A DNA stretch of 9,296 nucleotides from Psychromonas sp. (GCA_023145575.1 JAGLDN010000345.1:1-9296), one strand, 5' to 3'. Numbered from the stretch's first letter, positions 1 to 6,886 are shown. Translations and numbers: made by a program. The notes: a model not told the origin generated them from the letters alone.

Positions 1-75
1 CTGGCACATCAACGGACAAGCTTTGAGGAAAACATCGTCAAAGTCAAAAAAGCTTCGATTGAACAAGTTAAATAA
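1..75 (+). CDS. 3' end of an unrecognised gene (partial)
   Basis: An open frame enters from the left edge and ends at a TAA at 73-75, giving 24 residues rich in Lys and Glu (it ends ASIEQVK). No family is recognisable from so short a tail. The same frame stays open after the stop to a TAA at about 136-138, but nothing there looks conserved. It could be the true C-terminus of an upstream gene, or more of the decayed material that fills the next 700 bases. Confidence 0.3.
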   Translation: MAHQRTSFEENIVKVKKASIEQVK

Positions 76-117
76 GATGCTTTCCGCGTAGGATCTATTA
101 CCATCAAGGCAGGCTAT

Positions 118-143
118 ATTTTGCACTTTGAAAGATAACGGAT
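118..143 (+). repeat. IS630-like right terminus, solo copy
   Basis: TGCACTTTGA (122-131), four bases, then TAACGGAT (136-143) repeats the end of the IS630 relic at 1681-1702, with identical spacing and orientation. The bases just upstream do not encode the IS630 C-terminus seen at the other two copies. This is therefore an orphan end, probably left by a deletion or by nested insertion. Confidence 0.5.
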
Positions 144-183
144 CTCATTTAGAAAAAACACTTGAAATAATTTTCAATAAGAT

Positions 184-733
184 CATTATTACACCATTGA
201 AATATCATTATCACATTTAAAAATAAAACTTGGATCACAGCACAAAATATCTCCTGATAAGCGAGAGTGTGATCTATTATAAATATTTTATTATCTGTTA
301 TGTGTTGAACGCTGATTGTAGGAAATGATTTCTCAGACGCTAATGATGCACAAAAGCAATATCCTTCGCCACCTTCAAGAATATTCTTCAACGCGAAAAA
401 CCAGCTCAAATCATCATGGTTTTGACAGTCTATTAAATAGCATTAAACTGAGTTGGTAATAGCTAACTTAACAGACATTACCTTCTTCAATATAAGCGAT
501 ATCTGTGAGTATATAAAAATAACTTTTTCGATTAAATATTTAAGATCTGATCTACAAAAATGGCTGCATCGTAACAATTTCAGTTAAAGCTACTTAAAGG
601 AGTAGCACACAAATTCGGTCAAGATATACCCATATGACGAATTGATGAGTTTTTCGATGATACATTACCTTGTATTGGGCATGCTTTAACGAGTTGGTAC
701 AATGACAACTTTCAAATTTTTAATTTCAACTAA
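184..733 (+). pseudogene. IS630-family transposase, internally deleted and frameshifted (copy A)
   Basis: Pieces of one transposase can be read in order by shifting frame. At about 196-279 the frame gives IEISLSHLK and DKRECDLL, then TAA at 280. At 325-447 it gives the helix-turn-helix part, with ISQTLMMHKS and ILRHLQEY. One base is missing near 448. At 450-584 it gives LTDITFFNISDICEYIK and LQKWLHRNNFS. Another base is missing at 585-586. At 587-625 it gives KLLKGVAHKFGQD, and then the sequence jumps to the C-terminus at 638-733 (IDEFFDDTLP, NDNFQIFNFN, stop). The whole DDE catalytic core between HKFGQD and IDEFF is gone, with a TGA at 635-637 near the join. Family assignment rests on the conserved IS630 N-terminal and C-terminal blocks and on the matching C-terminus in the second relic at 1487-1675. 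The element is dead. The first codon is uncertain because no clear ATG is visible near 184. Confidence 0.75.
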
Positions 734-764
734 ATTGGTGCACTTTAATTGGTAACGGGTATAG
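734..764 (+). repeat. IS630 right terminus of copy A
   Basis: This segment directly follows the transposase stop codon. It aligns without gaps to 1676-1706, a constant offset of 942 bases. The ends read TGCACTTT then GGTAACGGGTATA, as expected for a terminal repeat next to a TA target. Confidence 0.6.
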
Positions 765-805
765 ATTAAACTGATGATACCCGAGTAGTAAATATTCTCT
801 ACTTC

Positions 806-835
806 AAATTTTATGAAAATAAAATTTATTTTTTT
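806..835 (+). terminator. AT-only hairpin with T-run
   Basis: AAATTTTAT (806-814) and ATAAAATTT (819-827) form a perfect 9-bp stem around a GAAA loop. A T-rich stretch (829-835) follows. The geometry is that of an intrinsic terminator, but a stem without any G-C pair is weak. It lies between the IS630 relic and the lipoprotein promoter and would shield the latter from readthrough. Confidence 0.4.
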
Positions 836-853
836 ATCAATTTTTAATATAAT
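825..853 (+). promoter_or_regulatory. Probable promoter of the DUF3332 lipoprotein gene
   Basis: A perfect -10 hexamer TATAAT lies at 848-853, 57 bases before the start codon. At 17-bp spacing the -35 position (825-830) is TTTATT, which matches the consensus poorly. The call therefore rests on the -10 box and its location. Confidence 0.45.
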
Positions 854-910
854 AAAAAGCGCAAGGTGCAAGGATCTGTGTTTATTTATAATTGATTTAA
901 AGGATTTTTC

Positions 911-1456
911 ATGAAAAACAAATTAGTAAAAGCTGTGGTAATGGCGACATTAACGGCGAGTATCACAAGTACGCTTTCAGGCTGCGTTGGTAGTAATGCG
1001 GTTACTGGGTTAGTGATGAAATTTAACCTTAAAGCGGTTGACAATCGCTATGCTCGTGGTGGATTAAATATGTTACTAGCGCCTGTCTATGCATTGTCAC
1101 TCGCAGCGGATGCATTAGTCTTTAACTCAATTCAATTTTGGGCGGGGAAAAATCCCATCGATGGTAAACCACATATCTTTGATACAAAAGTTAAAACAAT
1201 GCTCAAGGTGAATGATCATATGGGTAAATCATTACAGAAGGCACCAATTGATCTTGGATTGATTTCAACAAAAAGAGTTTACTCAACTCAAATGGTTAAA
1301 GTTAATGAAAGTACATTTGATATGAATATTGTTTACACAAATGGAGACACTGCTGTTTTACGTGGAGAGAAGTCAGGTGATATTATTACTTATTACATGG
1401 ATGGCAAAAAAATTATTACAACAACCGTGGATAAATTAAAAGCATTCAGATCTTAA
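911..1456 (+). CDS. Putative lipoprotein, DUF3332 family
   Basis: A 181-residue protein of unknown function, probably an outer-membrane lipoprotein. Residues 1-24 form a lipoprotein signal peptide with basic residues near the N-terminus, an Ala/Thr-rich core and the lipobox LSG followed by Cys25. The residue after the Cys is Val, not Asp, so by the Lol rule it should go to the outer membrane. The next block (VMKFNLKAVDNRYARGG, then LLAPVYALSLAADALV, NSIQFWAGKNP) matches what I recall of the DUF3332 family in gammaproteobacteria. The C-terminal half looks like a small beta-rich domain with repeated short strands. The start is supported by AAAGGA (899-904) six bases upstream. It has no operon partner and lies between two same-direction IS630 relics, which suggests a gene left isolated by rearrangement or brought in with the elements. 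The frame is intact and has its own promoter, so it is probably expressed. Family assignment is from memory of its conserved motifs. Confidence 0.75.
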   Translation: MKNKLVKAVVMATLTASITSTLSGCVGSNAVTGLVMKFNLKAVDNRYARGGLNMLLAPVYALSLAADALVFNSIQFWAGKNPIDGKPHIFDTKVKTMLKVNDHMGKSLQKAPIDLGLISTKRVYSTQMVKVNESTFDMNIVYTNGDTAVLRGEKSGDIITYYMDGKKIITTTVDKLKAFRS

Positions 1457-1486
1457 TTGCCCATCAGCGATAACAACTTAGTATAA

Positions 1487-1675
1487 CCCAATTTAAATCC
1501 AATCGAACGGCTATGGAGAGTAATGAACAAATACGCTAAAAATCACAAATATTTTGCAACGGCTAAAGAGATCTTGCGAAGCATTGATGAGTTTTTCGAT
1601 GCTACATTGCCTTATATTGAACGTGCTTTAACGAGTATGATCAATGACAACGTTCAAATTTTTAATTTCATCTAA
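1487..1675 (+). pseudogene. IS630-family transposase, C-terminal fragment (copy B)
   Basis: The frame gives NLNPIERLWRVMNKYAKN, KYFATAKEIL, IDEFFDATLP and NDNVQIFNFI before the stop at 1673-1675. The NPIERLW block holds the last catalytic acidic residue (Glu) of the IS630/Tc1 DDE fold. Upstream, the expected tyrosine-serine-proline stretch is broken (TATAACCCA followed by a one-base loss at about 1484-1490), and nothing earlier in the transposase is visible. The copy is therefore truncated at its 5' end close behind the lipoprotein gene. From 1583 onward it is about 87 percent identical to copy A (641-764) by direct comparison, with no gaps. Confidence 0.85.
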
Positions 1676-1706
1676 ATTGGTGCACTTTGATTAGTAACGG
1701 ATATAC
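1676..1706 (+). repeat. IS630 right terminus of copy B
   Basis: This segment aligns with 734-764 and shares TGCACTTTGA-N4-TAACGGAT with the orphan end at 122-143. It stops 49 bases before the xerD stop codon. The remaining 1707-1755 shows only a short imperfect dyad (CCATGA 1743-1748 / TCATGG 1756-1761) without a T-run in either direction, so no convincing xerD terminator is visible. Confidence 0.6.
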
Positions 1707-1755
1707 AATTGATGGTATATGCTGAAATCTATAATGATCCTGCCATGAGCTATGA

Positions 1756-2646
1756 TCATGGATGGTACTCTTTATTAATGCTTTTTAGTCTATCTTGCGC
1801 AATGTGGGTATATATTTGCGTTGTTGATAAGTCACTGTGACCAAGTAACATCTGAACCACGCGCAAATCAGCGCCATAATTGAGTAAATGTGTTGCAAAT
1901 GCATGACGCAGAACATGTGGCGATAATGCTTCTTTATCAATGCCACAGATTTGCGCATAGAATTTAACACGATGCCAAAAAGTTTGCCTCACCATTAATT
2001 TTGCTCGTTTACTTGGGAATAAAACATCACTTCCTTGCCTTTTTAGCAATTCTGGTCTGACTTCTTTGAGATAACGTTCAATCCAATAAATGGCTTCTTC
2101 GCCTAATGGGATTAAGCGGGTTTTATTGCCTTTCCCTGTAATATGCACAACACCTTGCTGCAAGTTTATCTCTTGCATGGTTAATCCAACGAGTTCCGAT
2201 ACGCGTAACCCAGTTGCATATAAAAGCTCAAGCATGGCTTTATCTCGAAATTGAACAGGATCATTCAAATCAGGTGCGCTTAATAAAGCATCTACATCTG
2301 ATTCTGATAACGACTTTGGTAGTGATTTGATGAATTTAGGACTTTGCAACGTAACGCTAGGATCATCTTCACGGATTTTCTCTCTGTAACAATATTGATA
2401 GTAACGGCGCAATGCACTCATTAAACGCGCCGTTGAACTGCTTTTATAGTCAATATCGCTCGCTAGCCGAAAATTAAAATAATCATTTAAATCAAACACG
2501 CAGGCGGTTATTAACGAAATATTTGTTTTTGCTAAAAACGATTCAACCGCACACAAATCATGCCGATATGATGATAATGTGTTTTGCGATAAGCCTCTTT
2601 CGAGCCACAGCGAATCTAAAAATTGGTCAATTGATAGCACTTCCAT
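1756..2646 (-). CDS. xerD: Site-specific tyrosine recombinase XerD
   Basis: XerD pairs with XerC at the dif site near the replication terminus and resolves chromosome dimers together with FtsK. The 296-residue product is close to the E. coli length (298) and aligns throughout. Residues 1-100 form the SAM-like core-binding domain (QFLDSLWLE, NTLSSYRHDL, REDDPS). Residues 110-296 form the catalytic domain. All catalytic residues are present at the positions used in E. coli: Arg148 (TGLRVSELVGL), Lys172 (GKGNKTR), His244 and Arg247 (SPHVLRHAFATHLL), His270 (LLGHSDLSTTQ) and nucleophile Tyr279 (IYTH). The start at 2646 is supported by AGGAGAG (complement of 2651-2657). It is divergent from fldB, as in E. 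coli. In E. coli dsbC and recJ follow xerD, but here IS630 debris begins 49 bases after the stop, so the usual downstream genes are absent from this spot. Confidence 0.97.
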   Translation of the reverse strand: MEVLSIDQFLDSLWLERGLSQNTLSSYRHDLCAVESFLAKTNISLITACVFDLNDYFNFRLASDIDYKSSSTARLMSALRRYYQYCYREKIREDDPSVTLQSPKFIKSLPKSLSESDVDALLSAPDLNDPVQFRDKAMLELLYATGLRVSELVGLTMQEINLQQGVVHITGKGNKTRLIPLGEEAIYWIERYLKEVRPELLKRQGSDVLFPSKRAKLMVRQTFWHRVKFYAQICGIDKEALSPHVLRHAFATHLLNYGADLRVVQMLLGHSDLSTTQIYTHIAQDRLKSINKEYHP

Positions 2647-2685
2647 TACACTCTCCTGTAATGATTTAATAGTAAGGTGTAAAGT
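2647..2685. promoter_or_regulatory. 39-bp divergent xerD/fldB intergenic region
   Basis: The two start codons are only 39 bases apart. The gap holds a ribosome binding site for each gene: the complement of 2651-2657 for xerD and AAGGTG at 2674-2679 for fldB. There is no room for two complete promoters, so at least part of each promoter must overlap the opposite gene. I cannot assign hexamers with confidence. Confidence 0.5.
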
Positions 2686-3213
2686 ATGAAGATTGGTCTA
2701 TTTTACGGCTCTACAACTTGTTACACTGAGATTATTGCAGAAAAAATTCAAGCCGCAATGTCAGGTGAATATCATGTTGAGTTATTTAATGTCAAAACCG
2801 ATCCACTTTGCAAGATAAATGACTATCAAATTTTAATTTTTGGTATTTCGACTTGGAATTATGGTGAATTACAAGAGGATTGGGGGGACATCTGGGCTTC
2901 ACTTTCAACTATTGATGTTAAAAATAAAATTATTGGACTATACGGTTTAGGGGATCAAGTTGCGTATAGTGATTGGTTTGTTGATGCGATGGGAATGTTA
3001 CACGATGAGCTTTTACCTTTGTCTCCCATGTTTGTCGGTTATTGGTCAACACAGGGCTATCAGTTTATTAGCTCTAAAGCATTAATCGACGAAGGACGTT
3101 TATTTGTTGGATTAGCGATTGATGAAGATTCTCAATATGAACAAACAGATCAGCGAATTAAACAATGGGTCCAACAAATATCAGCAGAAATCAATGCCAT
3201 TTGTAGTCAATAA
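2686..3213 (+). CDS. fldB: Flavodoxin FldB
   Basis: A 175-residue long-chain flavodoxin that carries FMN and shuttles low-potential electrons in the cytoplasm. It aligns end to end with E. coli FldB (173 residues). The phosphate-binding loop is GSTTCYT (residues 8-14). The first isoalloxazine loop is STWNYGELQEDW with Trp57, and the second is YGLGDQ (86-91) followed by YSDWF. FGYW-type and LFVGLAIDE segments near the C-terminus are typical of FldB rather than FldA, as is the divergent xerD neighbour. The start is supported by AAGGTG seven bases upstream. A terminator follows at 3255-3283, so the gene appears monocistronic. Flavodoxins can reduce radical SAM activases such as PflA; whether this one serves the nearby pfl genes is inference. 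FldB is the likely identity, although FldA-type function cannot be excluded from sequence alone. Confidence 0.93.
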   Translation: MKIGLFYGSTTCYTEIIAEKIQAAMSGEYHVELFNVKTDPLCKINDYQILIFGISTWNYGELQEDWGDIWASLSTIDVKNKIIGLYGLGDQVAYSDWFVDAMGMLHDELLPLSPMFVGYWSTQGYQFISSKALIDEGRLFVGLAIDEDSQYEQTDQRIKQWVQQISAEINAICSQ

Positions 3214-3254
3214 GTTACAATTTTTAGACCTTAATTTTAACGGTATTCTATTTG

Positions 3255-3283
3255 AAAACTGCGTAACATTCGCTAGTTTTTTT
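3255..3283 (+). terminator. Intrinsic terminator of fldB
   Basis: AAAACTGCG (3255-3263) pairs with CGC-AGTTTT (3271-3280, one bulged T at 3274) around a 7-base loop TAACATT. The T-run covers 3277-3283. It starts 42 bases after the fldB stop codon. Confidence 0.7.
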
Positions 3284-3503
3284 AATTGATTTTTAATAAC
3301 AACACAAGTTGACATGGCGTATCGTAATTTATTGTTGACTTAATGTTAATTCGCAAGTAATTGGAGTGCCACAACCAACAAGGGAATAACAATCAATAAT
3401 TAACCACAATTCGGGTTATTAGAACTTATATTGAGACTCAATCAATATGCGTGATATGAATACCCAATACTACAATTGGTTGCATAAGATTTGTTTACTT
3501 CAC

Positions 3504-3526
3504 AACTTGGCTCAATTGTGCAAGTT
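3504..3526. promoter_or_regulatory. Operator-like dyad upstream of the focA promoter
   Basis: AACTTG (3504-3509) and CAAGTT (3521-3526) are perfect inverted half-sites with 11 bases between them. The dyad lies just upstream of the proposed focA -35 box, where an activator or repressor could act. The binding protein is unknown. Confidence 0.3.
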
Positions 3527-3551
3527 AAATACCATGTCTGTACAATTTGCC

Positions 3552-3579
3552 TTGCCGACATTATATTTATAGGTATTAT
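3552..3579 (+). promoter_or_regulatory. Candidate focA proximal promoter
   Basis: TTGCCG (3552-3557), a 16-bp spacer and TATTAT (3574-3579) match the sigma-70 consensus at 4 and 5 of 6 positions. Transcription would start near 3586, about 15 bases before the strong ribosome binding site. Confidence 0.4.
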
Positions 3580-3610
3580 CACTGTAAATCTTAAATTTAG
3601 GAGGTATAAA

Positions 3611-4498
3611 ATGTCAGCACCCCATGTGCATGAAAATATACTTATTAATGAACTTTCTCCACTTCAAATCGCGAAAAAAGCAGAATCCGTTGCGTACAGT
3701 AAAGCCACCCAAGCATCGTTATTCTCTTTCTATTTAGCCATCAGAGCGGGGTTATTTATAGGTCTTGGTTTCGTTTTTTATGTCACAGTAACAACGGGTC
3801 AAAGCTTGCTACCTTGGGGTATTAAGAATTTACTCGGGGGGCTGGCATTTAGTATTGGCTTATTTCTAATAGTTGTCGTCGGGGGCGAATTATTCACAAG
3901 TAGCACACTGACATTAATAGTAAAAACAACTCAGCGTATTAGCACATTCCAAATGCTCAGAAATTGGCTAGTTGTTTACTGTGGAAACTTTGTAGGTGCA
4001 CTCTTTTTAGTGCTACTAATCTTTATGTCTGGCATGCACATGAGTGACAATGGCCAATGGGGTTTAAACATCTTACTTATATCAGAGCGCAAGCTACAAT
4101 ATACATTTATGCAGGCCGTTGCACTGGGTACTTTATGTAATATGATGGTTTGTCTGGCCATTTGGATGGCATTTGCTGCAAAATCAGTGACAGATAAAAT
4201 GTTTGCCATAATACTGCCCGTCGCTATGTTTGTCGCATCAGGTTTTGAACACAGTATAGCAAACATGTTTATGGTGTCATCTGCAATCCTGATTAAAAAA
4301 TTTGCAATTCCTGAATTCTGGAATACAATTGGTCATTCGGCAAATGAATTTTCAGATTTAAATATAACTAATTTTTTATTGCATAATCTTATTCCCGTGA
4401 CCATTGGAAATATCATTGGCGGAGGGGTGATTGTTGGATTACTACACTCGATAATTTACTTACGCACTACACAAATAAAGCATAAAGAAGAATTATAG
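3611..4498 (+). CDS. focA: Formate channel FocA
   Basis: This inner-membrane pentameric channel of the formate/nitrite transporter family exports formate made by PflB and can reimport it at low pH. I start it at ATG 3611, which gives 295 residues, because AGGAGG lies at 3600-3605 and homology to E. coli FocA (285 residues) begins here; the frame is open further up, to 3491, but without similarity. Six membrane spans are expected and visible as hydrophobic blocks. Family marks are FYLAIRAGLFIGLGFVFYVT, the pore loop ELFTSS with Thr96 (E. coli Thr91), NWLVVYCGNFVGAL, and VASGFEHSIANMF with the pore His214 (E. coli His209), then NLIPVTIGNIIGG. The short cytosolic N-terminus before about residue 35, which gates the channel in E. 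coli, differs in sequence. pflB follows 77 bases later on the same strand, which indicates the classic operon. Confidence 0.95.
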   Translation: MSAPHVHENILINELSPLQIAKKAESVAYSKATQASLFSFYLAIRAGLFIGLGFVFYVTVTTGQSLLPWGIKNLLGGLAFSIGLFLIVVVGGELFTSSTLTLIVKTTQRISTFQMLRNWLVVYCGNFVGALFLVLLIFMSGMHMSDNGQWGLNILLISERKLQYTFMQAVALGTLCNMMVCLAIWMAFAAKSVTDKMFAIILPVAMFVASGFEHSIANMFMVSSAILIKKFAIPEFWNTIGHSANEFSDLNITNFLLHNLIPVTIGNIIGGGVIVGLLHSIIYLRTTQIKHKEEL

Positions 4499-4548
4499 TT
4501 TTTAAGAGGTTGGATAGATCATTTCACTACGATACAAATAACAATTTA

Positions 4549-4568
4549 TTTTAATTTAAATTAAAAGG
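4549..4568 (+). promoter_or_regulatory. 18-bp perfect palindrome overlapping the pflB ribosome binding site
   Basis: TTTTAATTT/AAATTAAAA (4549-4566) is a perfect palindrome made only of A and T. Its right arm includes the first four bases of AAAAGG (4563-4568), the pflB ribosome binding site. In mRNA it could form a weak hairpin and modulate translation, or it may simply reflect AT-richness. Confidence 0.35.
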
Positions 4569-4575
4569 TATTTTT

Positions 4576-6861
4576 ATGACAAAATTAAATGAACGTTTTT
4601 TATCAACTTGGAAAGGTTTTGCTGGTGATGATTGGAAAACAAAAGTTAATGTTCGCGACTTCATCCAAAATAACTATACGCCATTTGAGGGTGATCCGAG
4701 TTTCTTAGCGGATGCAACTAAAGCAACTGATTCGCTTTGGGAAAAAGTAATGGTCGGTATCAAAAAAGAAAATAAAACACATGCACCTATTGATTTTGAT
4801 ACTGATGTTGTCTCAACCATTACCTCTCATGCCCCTGGTTACATCAATAAAGCATTAGAAAAAATTGTTGGCTTGCAAACTGAAGCACCGCTAAAACGTG
4901 CAATTATTCCAAATGGAGGCATTCGTATGATAGATGGCTCTTGTAAGGTTTACGGAAAAGAGCTTGATGCCGGCATCCGAAAAACATATTCGGAGCTCCG
5001 TAAAACGCATAACCAAGGTGTTTTCGATGTCTACACAAAAGACATACTTAAATGTCGTAAATCCGCCGTGCTAACAGGTTTGCCTGATGCTTACGGACGG
5101 GGACGTATTATTGGTGACTATCGCCGCATAACGCTTTACGGTATTGACTTTTTGATGTCTGACAAAGCAGAACAACAAAAAAGTTTAGAAGCAGATCTAA
5201 TTGCTGGGGGACACTTAGAAGAAACGCTTAAATTGCGTGAAGAAATTTCTGAGCAATACCGCGCGTTAGATCAAATTAAAGTAATGGCGGCATCTTACGG
5301 TAGCGATATTTCAGGTCCAGCGAGCAATGCTATAGAAGCTATCCAGTGGACTTACTTTGGTTACTTAGCCGCAATTAAATCACAAAATGGCGCCGCAATG
5401 TCATTTGGACGTACGGCCTCATTCCTTGATATCTATATTGAAAAAGATCTAAAATCGGGTGCGATTACTGAGGTTGACGCGCAAGAAATGGTCGACCACC
5501 TTGTAATGAAACTTCGCATGGTTCGTTTCTTACGGACACCTGAATATGATGAATTATTCTCTGGTGACCCTATTTGGGCAACAGAATCAATCGGTGGTAT
5601 GGGGGTTGATGGCCGAACGCTTGTAACGAAAAACAGCTTCCGCTTCTTACACACACAATACACAATGGGACCATCTCCTGAGCCAAACATCACAGTTTTA
5701 TGGTCTGAAGATCTACCAATGAACTTCAAAACATACTGTGCAAAGGTATCTATTGATACATCTTCTATCCAATATGAAAATGATGATCTTATGCGCAATA
5801 ACTTCAATAACGATGATTATGCCATTGCTTGCTGTGTCTCACCAATGATTATTGGTAAACAAATGCAATTCTTTGGGGCGCGTGCTAATCTAGCTAAAAC
5901 ATTACTTTATGCAATTAACGGGGGGGTTGATGAAAAATCTAAAGTACAGGTTGGCCCTACAACGATCCCAGCAATTACCAGTGAAATATTAGATTTTAAT
6001 GAGGTAACCAGTAATCTAGATCATTTTATGGACTGGCTAGCTGATCAATATGTTACAGCCCTTAACTGTATACACTACATGCACGACAAATACAGCTATG
6101 AAGCATCACTAATGGCATTACATGATCGTGATGTTGAGCGAACAATGGCATGTGGTATCGCAGGGCTTTCAATCGCCGCCGATTCACTTTCTGCAATAAA
6201 ATTTGCGAAAGTAAGACCCATTCGTGATGAAAATGGTATTGCAATCGATTTTGAAACTGAAGGTGATTACCCTACATTTGGTAATAATGACCCTCGCGTT
6301 GATGATATTGCATGCGATCTTGTTGAACAATTCATGAAAAAAATAAAAAACAAGAAAATGTACCGTAATGCACGCCCGACACAATCTATTTTGACGATTA
6401 CATCAAATGTTGTCTATGGTAAAAAAACAGGTACAACACCTGATGGCCGCCAAGCAGGCGCTCCATTTGCACCTGGTGCTAACCCAATGCATGGTCGAGA
6501 TCAAAAAGGCGCAGTAGCATCGCTAACTTCTGTTGCTAAGCTGCCATTTGCATATGCTCAAGATGGTATTTCATACACATTTTCAATCGTACCAAATGCA
6601 CTTGGTAAAACGCCTGAATCACAAAAAAACAACCTAGCGGGTCTTATGGATGGTTACTTTAAACACACACCTGACATTGAAGGTGGGCAACATTTAAATG
6701 TAAACGTAATGAATCATGAAATGCTAGTAGATGCAATGGAAAATCCAGATAAATACCCTCAGTTAACGATCCGTGTGTCCGGTTATGCAGTACGTTTCAA
6801 TGCGTTAACCAAAGAGCAACAAAACGATGTCATTTCACGCACATTTTCAGCTATGATGTAA
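4576..6861 (+). CDS. pflB: Formate C-acetyltransferase (pyruvate formate-lyase) PflB
   Basis: PflB is a cytoplasmic glycyl radical enzyme that converts pyruvate and CoA to acetyl-CoA and formate during anaerobic growth. The 761-residue product aligns over its full length with E. coli PflB (760). The PFL domain fills residues 1 to about 620, with the catalytic Cys pair in ACCVSPM at 419-420 (418-419 in mature numbering). The C-terminal glycyl radical domain has RVSGYAVRF with the radical Gly736. Other strong blocks are GVFDVYTKDIL, GLPDAYGRGRIIGDYRR, SFGRTASFLDIYIE, TEYDELFSGDP-like PEYDELFSGDP, FGNNDPRVDD and NPMHGRDQKGA. The start is supported by AAAAGG seven bases upstream. It sits 77 bases after focA and is separated from its activase gene by a dead insertion sequence. 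No lesion or missing active-site residue is visible, so it should be functional once activated by PflA. Confidence 0.98.
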   Translation: MTKLNERFLSTWKGFAGDDWKTKVNVRDFIQNNYTPFEGDPSFLADATKATDSLWEKVMVGIKKENKTHAPIDFDTDVVSTITSHAPGYINKALEKIVGLQTEAPLKRAIIPNGGIRMIDGSCKVYGKELDAGIRKTYSELRKTHNQGVFDVYTKDILKCRKSAVLTGLPDAYGRGRIIGDYRRITLYGIDFLMSDKAEQQKSLEADLIAGGHLEETLKLREEISEQYRALDQIKVMAASYGSDISGPASNAIEAIQWTYFGYLAAIKSQNGAAMSFGRTASFLDIYIEKDLKSGAITEVDAQEMVDHLVMKLRMVRFLRTPEYDELFSGDPIWATESIGGMGVDGRTLVTKNSFRFLHTQYTMGPSPEPNITVLWSEDLPMNFKTYCAKVSIDTSSIQYENDDLMRNNFNNDDYAIACCVSPMIIGKQMQFFGARANLAKTLLYAINGGVDEKSKVQVGPTTIPAITSEILDFNEVTSNLDHFMDWLADQYVTALNCIHYMHDKYSYEASLMALHDRDVERTMACGIAGLSIAADSLSAIKFAKVRPIRDENGIAIDFETEGDYPTFGNNDPRVDDIACDLVEQFMKKIKNKKMYRNARPTQSILTITSNVVYGKKTGTTPDGRQAGAPFAPGANPMHGRDQKGAVASLTSVAKLPFAYAQDGISYTFSIVPNALGKTPESQKNNLAGLMDGYFKHTPDIEGGQHLNVNVMNHEMLVDAMENPDKYPQLTIRVSGYAVRFNALTKEQQNDVISRTFSAMM

Positions 6862-6886
6862 AATATGTGAGATACCTAATTTGACC

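Larger units (their letters stand above)
3284..3610 (+). promoter_or_regulatory. Long leader/control region upstream of focA
   Basis: These 327 bases carry no convincing gene. An open frame that begins at 3491 only extends focA upstream and lacks family resemblance. Visible elements are TTGACA at 3309-3314 and TTGACT at 3335-3340, both without a good -10 partner; an FNR-like half match TTGAT-N4-AATAA at 3286-3299; a short dyad TAACC/GGTTA (3401-3405, 3414-3418); a dyad at 3504-3526; and a promoter candidate at 3552-3579. In E. coli the focA-pflB operon has several promoters over a long upstream region and is activated by FNR and ArcA. A similarly long control region here fits that, but no perfect FNR box is present. 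Confidence 0.45.

Noticed and set aside
149..409. 86-codon open frame on the minus strand
   Set aside because: It needs a TTG start, has no ribosome binding site or recognisable motif, and lies opposite the IS630 transposase pseudogene, whose motifs on the plus strand explain the region.
624..764. Miniature element bounded by ATATACCCAT (624-633) and GGGTATA (757-763)
   Set aside because: Only about seven bases match as inverted ends, and the interior reads as an internally deleted IS630 transposase in frame, so a separate miniature element is unnecessary.
686..871. 61-codon open frame on the minus strand
   Set aside because: It overlaps the IS630 terminus and the lipoprotein promoter region, is made of AT-rich low-complexity residues and resembles nothing.
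3429..3446. FNR-like site TTGAGACTCAATCAA
   Set aside because: The half-sites are five bases apart rather than four and the left half is not TTGAT, so it does not fit the FNR consensus.
3491..3610. Longer focA start at 3491
   Set aside because: The added 40 residues show no FocA similarity, whereas ATG 3611 has a strong AGGAGG at the right distance and homology starts there.
4510..4538. Promoter TTGGAT-N17-TACAAA in the focA-pflB gap
   Set aside because: Only 3 and 4 of 6 positions match the consensus, which is too weak in AT-rich DNA to list as a feature.
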